Positions 43,991 to 52,766 of a DNA stretch of 64,000 bases are shown piece by piece. The notes under the pieces were generated by a model. The model was not told the DNA's origin and made no database searches. It saw nothing but the letters and a program-made list of their open reading frames with translations. Location of the stretch: contig JAGBHE010000083.1 in the NCBI GenBank assembly GCA_017935675.1, positions 1-64,000 of the forward strand. Direction: 5' to 3'. The translations under genes were made by a program, and so were the position numbers. The stretch's first letter is position 1; each line of letters begins with the position of its first letter. This stretch comes from Clostridia bacterium (GTDB taxonomy: Bacteria > Bacillota > Clostridia > UBA1381).

Positions 43991-46954
43991 CTAAAATAAT
44001 GTTTTCTCACAAAGCGGTATCATTGTATCATTTTCCCATACATAAGCCTCTACCGATATGCCGCTTATATCCGCGGGAAGAGTAACCGCCGCGTTTAATT
44101 CAGCAGCTCCGCCCGATAAAACTGCCTGACGGTCAATGTTGACTGACATAAGCTCTCCGTCAGCACTTTTTACTGCCGTTATAAGCACTGCTGTTTTATC
44201 CTCCGCCAAAGCGTTTGTAAGCTTTGCCGTAGCTTTTACGGTATCAGACGCTGTAAGCTCCGCTTTATCAAATACAATATCTGTTACGCTTATTCCGCCG
44301 CCGAAGTATGCCTCGCCGGTATAATCCGCCGCCATGGTCACGCCCTTTGTATTTCTGACGGCCTTGCTTATTTTAACATTGCAGATCCCGGTCTTCGGTG
44401 CATTGTCAACATCAAAGCTTACGCTGTATCCGTCGGTAACAATATTTGAAATTTCAAGTGCATTTCCGTCATTATCCGTAACATTAATCCTGTTTGCGTT
44501 TACGGAGGAGGCACTGAGCTCATCACTGAATTCAACCGTAACCTTGTTTCCGTCCGCTTTTATATCATTTACAACGGGATTTACGACCATTATACGCATT
44601 TCACCTATAGCTGCGCCGTTTTGATAAACCTTTTTAAACGTAATGAACCTGAACGAATTTGTATCGTTCGTTGAAGCCTTATAAAAAGGATCTGTTACGG
44701 CTTCGTCTCCTATATACGGAAACGGATGATATCCATCCGGTGTTGTTCCCGGATTTCCCATGCCTGTAAGCTTTGTATATCCCTTGTCGGCAGTATATAG
44801 CTCATCTGCCTTTATGCCCTTAAGTGCGGCAAGCTCCTCCTCTGTTTTGCCTGCAAGATCATCTGTGTTATTTCCGAATACAGAGAACATCATTCTTGCA
44901 GTGCCGTCATTATGATTAGCTCTTGATTCTATTTCAACAGCGCCTATCGGATACTCTCTTTCAAGATCTACTCTCAGATAATTGTACTGCGACGAGCTTC
45001 CTACCCATGCGTTATTTTCGTATTCGTTATGACCGTCAACCGCCTTTGACGAATTATATGTATCAGAATACGAATCGCCCGCAACAGTCGGCTTTCCTCT
45101 CGAAACCTCTGTCATTGTCTGCTCAGCCCACACCTTTATTTCTGAAAGTGCAAGGGGACGCGACCTTGCAAATATACGTACATATCTGTATGCATCACCG
45201 CCGGAGCCGTTAAAGCTGCTGTTTTCTGCCGTCGCCGAGGCTGTTCCCGCCTTCAGGGCGTTTTCCTCCGTGCATGTATCAAGCACCGTATACTCTGAAA
45301 AATCAGCTGTATTTGAAGCTTGTATTTCAAATCCGGAAAGCCATACCTGATCCTTACTTGAAAATCTTGGTGCAATAGAAACATGATCTATCTTATACTT
45401 TCTCAAAAGATCCACTTTAATCCACTGGTCAACATAACTATAGCTTACAATACCTTCCGTATTCTGCGCGTCATCTACAAAATGATGAACGTCCGCACTT
45501 CCGTCTCCGTCACCCTGAAGTGCATCGACAGACACTGTAACAGGCTTATTCTGCGCCACATTATATAAACGTGTATATGACGGTAAGCCTTCGTAAATAT
45601 TTTCACCTTCTGTAAAAACCGTTTTATCTGCTGCCATGCTTACCCCATATGTATTTTGTGCCGTACTCATAACAGTCACATTAAAGTCACTGTTATACGG
45701 CAAATCAAATGTCATCCTGAAGCCGTTAACAGCAAGGTTACTGATCTGAACCTCTTCGCCGGTTGATGCATCCGTAACACGCACTGTATCCGCCGTTAAA
45801 GAAGCCGCATCCATATTATCACTGAAAAGAACCGATACATGACCGTCCTTTACATTTGCTTCCGTTATAACGGGATTGATTACATATGCCCTGAAAGCGC
45901 CGAGCGCCGCCGCCTGTTCAGTATTTTTCTTATACACTATATATCTGTATGCCTTGCTGTCATTAAGAGACGTTTTGTACATTGCGTCCGGATCGCCCGC
46001 TGTATACGGCGGATACGGATTGGTAACATAATCCTGCGTATTATTATTAAGCGTGGATAACCTTTCTATACCCTCAACTCCGTCCACCTTGGCAGAGCTT
46101 GTATATACTGAAGCGTCAGCCGCAAAATCAGCTCCGTAAAGATCTATACACATACGGTCCGCATATGGGTTATCCGCTCCGTTTCTGCCTTCCAGCTCTA
46201 CATAACCTACATGCTGCGGAGTTTCCAAATCAACCTGCAAATAATGGTATGTCCGTGAGGTTGCAACCCATGCGTCCCTTGAATCCGTATTGGTTCCGTT
46301 TACAGCAAGTCCTGCGGCAAACATGCCGTTCTCAGCCTCTTCGTCTGCAATTGCCGTTTTATTTCTTGAAACCTCGGTAACCGTCTGCTTTGCAAATACC
46401 TTAAACTCGGAATACCCGTAATAATATCCGCCCGTTCTCTGCATTTTTACATATCTGTATGCCTTTGCACCGTCAAGCTCCGCAACATACGGACCGTTAT
46501 CAGGGAATATATTATCGTCCGGAGCCCCCATTTCACTTAAAACCACAGCGTCGGAAAAATCCGGCTCATTTGCCGCCAAAATTTTAAAATATCTTCGTCC
46601 GCCCTCATCCGCCTGGTTATACCTGTCGTAAAATTCTATACGCTCTATATTGTATCGGTGCAGCAGGTCTACCGAAAACCAGAAGCTGCCGTCAGAGGAT
46701 GGTTTGCCGTCTTCATTATCCGTATGTTGACTCCCCGGAACAACAAACGTTCTTCTGCTGCCGTCCACAAGATTTGTAAGCGGATATGTATCGCTCCAGC
46801 ATCCGCCCTTTATCGGCTTAAACTGCGCAACGTTTACATATACCTCTTTTGTCAGCGGCTCTGCTGCCGACACGCTTGACACCGGTGCGGTCAGCACCGT
46901 TGGCAGCGCCATACCCAAAGCCGTAATAAACGATAAAATTCTTTTTCTTATCAT
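43991..46954 (-). CDS. Secreted protein with repeated discoidin (F5/8 type C-like) domains
   Basis: 987 residues from the ATG at 46954 (GGGAGG). Signal peptide (ILSFITALGMALPTVLTAPV), then four discoidin-like units in two pairs (WFSVDLLHRYNIERIEFYDR; YLQVDLETPQHVGYVELEGR; WIKVDLLRKYKIDHVSIAPR; YLRVDLEREYPIGAVEIESR), each pair followed by an SbsA/Ig-like segment (VSVLFSDNMDAASLTADTVR; VTVEFSDELSASSVNANRIN). No catalytic domain was found. Its first 280 residues are nearly the same as those of the adjacent gene. Probable secreted glycan-binding protein. Confidence 0.86.
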   Translation of the reverse strand: MIRKRILSFITALGMALPTVLTAPVSSVSAAEPLTKEVYVNVAQFKPIKGGCWSDTYPLTNLVDGSRRTFVVPGSQHTDNEDGKPSSDGSFWFSVDLLHRYNIERIEFYDRYNQADEGGRRYFKILAANEPDFSDAVVLSEMGAPDDNIFPDNGPYVAELDGAKAYRYVKMQRTGGYYYGYSEFKVFAKQTVTEVSRNKTAIADEEAENGMFAAGLAVNGTNTDSRDAWVATSRTYHYLQVDLETPQHVGYVELEGRNGADNPYADRMCIDLYGADFAADASVYTSSAKVDGVEGIERLSTLNNNTQDYVTNPYPPYTAGDPDAMYKTSLNDSKAYRYIVYKKNTEQAAALGAFRAYVINPVITEANVKDGHVSVLFSDNMDAASLTADTVRVTDASTGEEVQISNLAVNGFRMTFDLPYNSDFNVTVMSTAQNTYGVSMAADKTVFTEGENIYEGLPSYTRLYNVAQNKPVTVSVDALQGDGDGSADVHHFVDDAQNTEGIVSYSYVDQWIKVDLLRKYKIDHVSIAPRFSSKDQVWLSGFEIQASNTADFSEYTVLDTCTEENALKAGTASATAENSSFNGSGGDAYRYVRIFARSRPLALSEIKVWAEQTMTEVSRGKPTVAGDSYSDTYNSSKAVDGHNEYENNAWVGSSSQYNYLRVDLEREYPIGAVEIESRANHNDGTARMMFSVFGNNTDDLAGKTEEELAALKGIKADELYTADKGYTKLTGMGNPGTTPDGYHPFPYIGDEAVTDPFYKASTNDTNSFRFITFKKVYQNGAAIGEMRIMVVNPVVNDIKADGNKVTVEFSDELSASSVNANRINVTDNDGNALEISNIVTDGYSVSFDVDNAPKTGICNVKISKAVRNTKGVTMAADYTGEAYFGGGISVTDIVFDKAELTASDTVKATAKLTNALAEDKTAVLITAVKSADGELMSVNIDRQAVLSGGAAELNAAVTLPADISGISVEAYVWENDTMIPLCEKTLF

Positions 46955-46968
46955 CACAAATTCCTCCC

Positions 46969-48669
46969 TTAATTTAATGTTCTGTAATCAGCCCATGGCT
47001 TCATATCCCGAAAATTGTTCCATATAAAAACCGAGAAGGTATATCCCGTAAGGTCCTCATACTGTGAAAGGTCTGCTCCCGTATACAGCGTAACCTGTGA
47101 CTGAGGGTCAAAGCTTTTTCGGATCTCACCTGCGGCAACAAGTGTATTGTCGGGATCAAACAGCCCGGCTATTACAACAGCCTCCGCAATATCCGACGGC
47201 TCGCTCATATTATTGTAAAACGTCACACGCGCACCGGCTTTTACCGCATTTTGTATTGTTGTTAAAAGGTTTCCGTCCTTATCGAGTTCATCAATAAATC
47301 CGAAGGCTCTTACTTCCACGGCGGGAGCCGTTTCAAACGAAACAGTCTGCGGCTGCATTGCCACACCCCTTAAATCCCTTACATCACTTGAAAATTCAAT
47401 ATTCAGCACATCTCCGAAGGTTTCGCTTTGCATCTCAAGCTCAAAGGTATACTCATCGGAAATATTAACCGTAAAGGGTATTTCCTCACCCGAGCTTGCT
47501 CTTTTTATCCTTACAGCGCTGTCATTTACCGAGGCGGCGTCCATAGCGTCCGAAAATTCCAGAGAAATATATCTTCCGTTTAACCCCGAAGCTGTAAGCC
47601 TCGGATTTACGGTAAACGCTCTGAACTGACCTAAAGCCGACGGCATCTGCCATGTTTTTTTGTGTATAACATATCTTACCGGACGGCTTTCGTCACAGGA
47701 AGCGTAATACATACTTTCAGGCTTTGACATATCGTATTTCGGAAAGGGTGCTTCGCCCGAAATATAATTATTTGTAATTTCCGTAAGCTTTAAATACTCG
47801 GGATATTCCTTCAAATTTGAATTTTTAAGCATAATGTCCGCATCAGCCGGATTCTCGCTTCCGTATACGGCTATACTGTGCCTTGTATTGGGATCATCCG
47901 CTCCGTTTCTGCCTTCCATTTCCACATAACCGATATACTGAGGATATTCCAAATCAACCTGCCAATAATGGTACGCCTGTGAGGTTGCAACCCATGCGTC
48001 CCTTGAATCCATATTTGTCCCGTTTACAGCAAGCCCTGCGGCATATGTGCCGCCTTCAGCCTCTTCATCTGCAATTGCCGTTTTATTTCTTGAAACCTCG
48101 GTAACCGTCTGCTTTGCAAACACCTTAAACTCGGAATACCCGTAATAATATCCGCCCGTTCTCTGCATTTTTACATATCTGTATGCCCTTGTACCGTCAA
48201 GCTCTGTAAGATACGGACCGTTATCGGGGAAAAGCGTATCATCCGGAGCTCCCATTTCACTTAAAACCACAGCGTCAGAAAAATCCGGCTCGTTTGCCGC
48301 TAAAATTTTAAAATATCTTCGTCCGCCTTCATCCGCCTGATTATACCTGTCATAAAATTCTATACGCTCTATGTTATAGCGGTGCTGCAAATCTATTGAA
48401 AACCAGAAGCTGCCGTCAGTGGATGTTTTTCCGTCTTCATTATCCGTATATGTACCGCTTGGGACGACAAAGGTTTGTCTGTTGCCGTCCACAAGATTCG
48501 TAAGCGGATACGTATCGCTCCAGCGCCCGCCCTTTACCGGCTTATTCTGCGCTACGTTTATATATACCTCCTTTGTAAGGCCACTATCTTCTTCCTCCGC
48601 AAAACACCTGAAAAAGGCAGAAAAAAATGTAAAAGCAAGCATTAGCCACGCTATTGATTTTTTCAGCAT
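46969..48669 (-). CDS. Secreted discoidin-domain protein, tandem paralogue
   Basis: 566 residues with signal peptide (LKKSIAWLMLAFTFFSAFF), two discoidin-like units (WFSIDLQHRYNIERIEFYDR; YWQVDLEYPQYIGYVEMEGR), an SbsA/Ig-like segment (ISLEFSDAMDAASVNDSAVR) and a C-terminal beta domain (VRAFGFIDELDKDGNLLTTI). It is the shorter partner of a tandem duplication with the next gene, 14 bases away. Probable surface or secreted glycan-binding protein that presents substrate near the transporter. Confidence 0.86.
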   Translation of the reverse strand: MLKKSIAWLMLAFTFFSAFFRCFAEEEDSGLTKEVYINVAQNKPVKGGRWSDTYPLTNLVDGNRQTFVVPSGTYTDNEDGKTSTDGSFWFSIDLQHRYNIERIEFYDRYNQADEGGRRYFKILAANEPDFSDAVVLSEMGAPDDTLFPDNGPYLTELDGTRAYRYVKMQRTGGYYYGYSEFKVFAKQTVTEVSRNKTAIADEEAEGGTYAAGLAVNGTNMDSRDAWVATSQAYHYWQVDLEYPQYIGYVEMEGRNGADDPNTRHSIAVYGSENPADADIMLKNSNLKEYPEYLKLTEITNNYISGEAPFPKYDMSKPESMYYASCDESRPVRYVIHKKTWQMPSALGQFRAFTVNPRLTASGLNGRYISLEFSDAMDAASVNDSAVRIKRASSGEEIPFTVNISDEYTFELEMQSETFGDVLNIEFSSDVRDLRGVAMQPQTVSFETAPAVEVRAFGFIDELDKDGNLLTTIQNAVKAGARVTFYNNMSEPSDIAEAVVIAGLFDPDNTLVAAGEIRKSFDPQSQVTLYTGADLSQYEDLTGYTFSVFIWNNFRDMKPWADYRTLN

Positions 48670-48690
48670 AAAATCAATCCTTTCAATTGA

Positions 48691-50520
48691 CTATTCCGTT
48701 AACTCTATACCTCTTGCTATTTCGGTCATTTCCTTACACATAGCGTCTACATCTACTATGCTGTATAAATTATCTATTGCCGCCTGCCACTTTTGCTCAA
48801 ATTCCTCATCTGATTTGGCAGCAAGAGTTATCTTAAACGGCTCCTCCCACTGTGAACGGCTCGACCAGTATTTCGTAACGCTTTCAAGTCCCGCATATTC
48901 GGCTGACCATGCATCGGCAGGCGGTGACAAAATACCCTTCTTGGCATATGGTCCGTCTGCGGAAAACTTTCCGCCGGTTGCCGGTAAAAGCTGATATTGC
49001 TTTACATGGTTATATATCATAGGATCCCATTTTGTATCCTGTCTGTACCTAACCGAAAATAAACCGACTGAACCGTTGAGACCGAGCTTTTCATCCTCGT
49101 CAAGCTCTACAGACTCATGATTTATAAACAGTTTGTTGTATTTATCGTTCTTAAAATATCTTGTTCCGTCCGGATTATCTGTATAAAGCTCTGCCTCAGG
49201 CGGTCCCCAATAGCGTATTTCTTCATATTCATCAGTAAACTGAGTATTTATCCAATTGAGTATCTGCGGCATATCCTCCGCCGAAACAGTTTTTAAAATA
49301 CCTATGGACGCTCCCCAGCTTGGCATTGTTCTCGTAAGCTCATAGCCCTCACGTGCCGGCACATGCGTATAGAGCGGACGGTAACGAAAGCTCTTTCCGT
49401 TTGAAGCAAGTGTCTCATTTATTGTAGGAGGATGCATAATAGCCGACAAAACAGCAATAGCATACTGTCCGTTTAATATTTTTTCCTTGCATTGTGCGTC
49501 TGTATGTACAAGACTTTCAGGGTCTATTACGTTTTCTCTTATAAGCCGGTTTTGCAAAAGACCTGCTTCCTTTACCACATCCTCTACAAGGGGAAGTCTT
49601 ATTTCCTTTGTTTTAGGATTCCACGAGGATGTGTATGCATGGCCGTTATAACCCATCATTTCAGGACCCAGCCTTGCAAAAGGCACCCAGCAGTCTGCAC
49701 CGGCATAACCAAATGCATAAACGGGCTTATTTCCTGCCGTAAGGTTAAGATTTTTTATGTTTCGCATAAGATTTACCAAATCATCGGTTGAGTTAATAGG
49801 TATATCAACAAGCTCATCACCTATCGGCGCTCCCTTTTCATTAAGCAGCTTCATGCAGTCTTCATAGTCCATACAATCCGGATAAAGCATTTTTGCTATA
49901 TCATCCCGTATCCACAGCTGTGTTCCGTATTCGGAATCAACCTTGCCCCACATTTCTATTTCCTCATCCGTTATATTCGGGTCTATCTCCTTATCAGCTC
50001 CGAACAAATACGGTATACCGTAAATTTTACCGTCAACCTTCATACGCTCCCACATAGACTCGGGAACCTTTTCCCATACATCCGGAGCATAAGTCTGAAG
50101 CATTTCCGGAGTAAGCTCCCAAATCTGGTTTGCCTGATTTAATCGGTTAAAATGAGTAGGTCCCTGACCGCCGCCGCATGCGACTATCTCCGGGAAATTA
50201 TCTCCCGCGATTAAACGGGCAAGCACCGCCTCCCATTGTCCGCCGCCGTTTCCATACGCATTTGAAACCTTTACTCTTGTTTTGCCGACAAGCCAATTTT
50301 GAACCACATCATTCTTGGGCTGAGCCGGTGCCACATAATCAGAGCCCTGAGTCTGCCATACGGTTATCTCCATATCCTTCTGAGGAGTATACGTTTCACC
50401 GTCCTTAAGCATCGGAATCTCGCCCGATTCTGCTTTCTTTTTATTACCGCATCCTCCCAAAACCGTGCCCATCATAGCTCCGGCTAAAAGCAATGCCGTA
50501 ATCTTTCCTGCTTTTTTCAT
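48691..50520 (-). CDS. ABC transporter solute-binding lipoprotein (LplA/YtcQ type)
   Basis: 609 residues. Lipoprotein signal with lipobox LGGC (Cys24) after a hydrophobic stretch, then a large family-1-type solute-binding domain (about 45-600; EITVWQTQGSDYVAP; FPEIVACGGGQGPTHFN; GKIYGIPYLFGADKEIDPN). It is longer than typical sugar-binding proteins, as usual for the LplA/YtcQ group paired with LplB/LplC permeases. No ATPase gene is present; in this group a shared MsmK-type ATPase encoded elsewhere usually drives import. Probably binds the oligosaccharide released at the surface. Confidence 0.92.
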   Translation of the reverse strand: MKKAGKITALLLAGAMMGTVLGGCGNKKKAESGEIPMLKDGETYTPQKDMEITVWQTQGSDYVAPAQPKNDVVQNWLVGKTRVKVSNAYGNGGGQWEAVLARLIAGDNFPEIVACGGGQGPTHFNRLNQANQIWELTPEMLQTYAPDVWEKVPESMWERMKVDGKIYGIPYLFGADKEIDPNITDEEIEMWGKVDSEYGTQLWIRDDIAKMLYPDCMDYEDCMKLLNEKGAPIGDELVDIPINSTDDLVNLMRNIKNLNLTAGNKPVYAFGYAGADCWVPFARLGPEMMGYNGHAYTSSWNPKTKEIRLPLVEDVVKEAGLLQNRLIRENVIDPESLVHTDAQCKEKILNGQYAIAVLSAIMHPPTINETLASNGKSFRYRPLYTHVPAREGYELTRTMPSWGASIGILKTVSAEDMPQILNWINTQFTDEYEEIRYWGPPEAELYTDNPDGTRYFKNDKYNKLFINHESVELDEDEKLGLNGSVGLFSVRYRQDTKWDPMIYNHVKQYQLLPATGGKFSADGPYAKKGILSPPADAWSAEYAGLESVTKYWSSRSQWEEPFKITLAAKSDEEFEQKWQAAIDNLYSIVDVDAMCKEMTEIARGIELTE

Positions 50521-50586
50521 ATAATCTTCCTTTCCTTTTATTATTTATTTCAAGCATTTACAATGCCAAATATACCTGAAAACTTA

Positions 50587-51480
50587 TCAATCCTTTACCG
50601 CTCCTATTGTAACACCCTTTACAAAATACTTCTGTAAAAACGGATATGTCAGCACTATTGGTATTGTAGAGAATATGATAGCGGCGGCCTTTACCGACTC
50701 TGATGTTGTCTGAGCCTCTTTTGTCATTTCGCCTCCGGTAAGCGCTGTTTCGGCAGCCAGCTGCTGCAGTACATCACTCTGCTTTATCAGCTGCATTACA
50801 ACATACTGAAGCGTATAAAGACTTCTTTCATTTACATAGTATAATGTTGCCGTCCAGCTGTTCCACGCGCCTACCGCAAGCCACAGCGCAACCGTTGCAA
50901 TTACAGGCATACTGAGGGGAAGTATTATCTTAAACAATACTATCGCCTCGTTCGCTCCGTCAAGCATCGCCGATTCCTCAAGGCTTGCCGGCAGCCCTTT
51001 TATAAATGTCCTTATTATTATCATATTATAAAACGAAAACGCTCCGGGTATTATATACACAAGAACATTGTTTAAAAGCCCCAAATACCTGTAAAGTATA
51101 AAGGTAGGAATAATTCCGCCGCTTATATACATGGGAATAATTAAAAACCATGTAATTGCATTTTTAAACGGCAAGTCCTTTTTTGACATTGTATAAGCTG
51201 CAGCCGTTGTCACAAAAAGCGATGTAAGCGTATGGGCAACCGCAATAAAAACCGTAAGAAAAAATGCTCTTGATATACTGTCGCTTGTAAAAATTGTCCT
51301 GTAGTTCACCCATGTAAATTTTCGCGGATATACTGTTATTCCGCCAAGGATTGTGTCCATACCGTCGTTTAATGATATTGCAATTTGATTTATGTACGGA
51401 TAAAGCATTGTTATACTGAGTGCAATCATAAGTATAACATTAAAAACATCAAATATTTTTTCACCCGTTGTCTTTTTCAT
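50587..51480 (-). CDS. lplC: Oligosaccharide ABC permease, LplC/YtcP type
   Basis: 297 residues with six membrane spans; the EAA motif that docks the ATPase reads EESAMLDGANEAIVLFKIIL. The N-terminus KIFDVFNVILMIALSITMLYPY is typical of the LplC group. It follows the other permease by 24 bases and precedes the binding protein. It forms the membrane channel together with that partner. Confidence 0.94.
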   Translation of the reverse strand: MKKTTGEKIFDVFNVILMIALSITMLYPYINQIAISLNDGMDTILGGITVYPRKFTWVNYRTIFTSDSISRAFFLTVFIAVAHTLTSLFVTTAAAYTMSKKDLPFKNAITWFLIIPMYISGGIIPTFILYRYLGLLNNVLVYIIPGAFSFYNMIIIRTFIKGLPASLEESAMLDGANEAIVLFKIILPLSMPVIATVALWLAVGAWNSWTATLYYVNERSLYTLQYVVMQLIKQSDVLQQLAAETALTGGEMTKEAQTTSESVKAAAIIFSTIPIVLTYPFLQKYFVKGVTIGAVKD

Positions 51481-51504
51481 AATTATAACATTTCCTTTCC
51501 TGTT

Positions 51505-52455
51505 TTACCAAATTCCCGTTCCGGAAAGCTTTTTAACAATGATATTCGATGTAAACACTATAAGAAACGATACGAAGCTCTGCGCAAAACCAAAGGCTGT
51601 TGACAGCGAATACTGACCGTTTTGAATACCCATTCTGTAAATAAGGGTATTTATAACCTCAGTTTCCTCCTGGGTGTACAGGTTTTGGAAGCCGTATACC
51701 TGCTCAAAATTCAAGTTTACAAGCCCGCCCGTTGCCATAATAAAAATAATTATTATTGTAGGCATAATAGACGGCAGCGTTATGTAAAACACCTGCTTAA
51801 ACCTGCTGCAGCCGTCCACCGTGGCAGCCTCATACATGGCTTGATCTATTCCGGAGATTGCGGCAAGATATATAATTGAGTTCCAGCCTATGCTCTTCCA
51901 TATTCCCGACCAAAATATTACCGGCAAAAAGTACTTTGCATCCATAAGAATATTTACGCGCTCATAGCTGTCACCAAACATCTTTGCCATAAGGTCATTG
52001 TAGGTTCCGTATGTTGCAAAAAAGGTTGACAGCATACCCACAACGGAAATCCATGACAGAAAATGCGGCATGTAGCTTATTGTCTGCGTTATCTTCTTAA
52101 ACCTCCGAAGCTTTAATTCATTAAGCAGCAATGCAAGCATTATAGGAAACGGCGTTCCCAAAAACAATCCCACGCTGCTGTATACAAGTGTATTTTTTAT
52201 CGCGTGCAGCATCTTAGGCGTAGAGAACACAGTTATAAAATTCTTTAATCCGACAAACGGACTTTCAAATATTCCGCCTATAATATCGTAATCCTGAAAT
52301 GCCATTACCAAGCCGCCCATTGTAACATAACAGAATATGAACGTATATACAACGGCAGGCAAAAGCAGCAAATATAAAAATTTATACCTTTTAAGCTTTG
52401 CAATAAGCTCCGCCCTGCTCATTTTCTCAGCCTTTACTTTAACCTTTGCCTTCAA
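51505..52455 (-). CDS. lplB: Oligosaccharide ABC permease, LplB type
   Basis: 316 residues, six spans, EAA motif YEAATVDGCSRFKQVFYITL. I set the start at the TTG at 52455, six bases after the strong site AGGTGA; another TTG six bases upstream is too close to it. First gene of the glycan locus. The upstream region has a TATAAT-like box but no convincing -35 element, consistent with activator-dependent transcription by the YesN-type regulator. Confidence 0.93.
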   Translation of the reverse strand: MKAKVKVKAEKMSRAELIAKLKRYKFLYLLLLPAVVYTFIFCYVTMGGLVMAFQDYDIIGGIFESPFVGLKNFITVFSTPKMLHAIKNTLVYSSVGLFLGTPFPIMLALLLNELKLRRFKKITQTISYMPHFLSWISVVGMLSTFFATYGTYNDLMAKMFGDSYERVNILMDAKYFLPVIFWSGIWKSIGWNSIIYLAAISGIDQAMYEAATVDGCSRFKQVFYITLPSIMPTIIIIFIMATGGLVNLNFEQVYGFQNLYTQEETEVINTLIYRMGIQNGQYSLSTAFGFAQSFVSFLIVFTSNIIVKKLSGTGIW

Positions 52456-52583
52456 AACCAATCACCTCTGTCAAACATTAAAACTTACCTTTAAATTATA
52501 AATATTGTAACATAAATTATTTCAAAAAAAAACTACACAATTTTACTTTTTTATATCGTGATTTTACTTTTTTACTGATTTCA

Positions 52584-52610
52584 AACACAAGGGGACGGTT
52601 CTCTTGTGTT
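52584..52610. repeat. REP-like palindrome copy 6
   Basis: AACACAAG (52584-52591) and CTTGTGTT (52603-52610) around GGGACGGTTCT, in the divergent spacer between the permease operon and nadE. Confidence 0.85.
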
Positions 52611-52682
52611 CTGTGTACAAGCTGATTAAGTGCTTAAAAATATTAATTTCGGGTAAAACAGAATAAATCGGAAATATTAATA

Positions 52683-52726
52683 TTGACAACTGATTTTATT
52701 TATTATATAATGATATGTAAAATCAG
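52683..52726 (+). promoter_or_regulatory. Consensus promoter of the nadE operon with palindromic arms
   Basis: TTGACA (52683-52688), 17 bases, TATAAT (52706-52711). CTGATTTTA (52690-52698) and TAAAATCAG (52718-52726) are perfect inverted 9-bp arms flanking the -10 box, a likely operator. Confidence 0.8.
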
Positions 52727-52766
52727 GCAGACGATATCATTTAAACGAAAGCGGGTTTAATAATAA

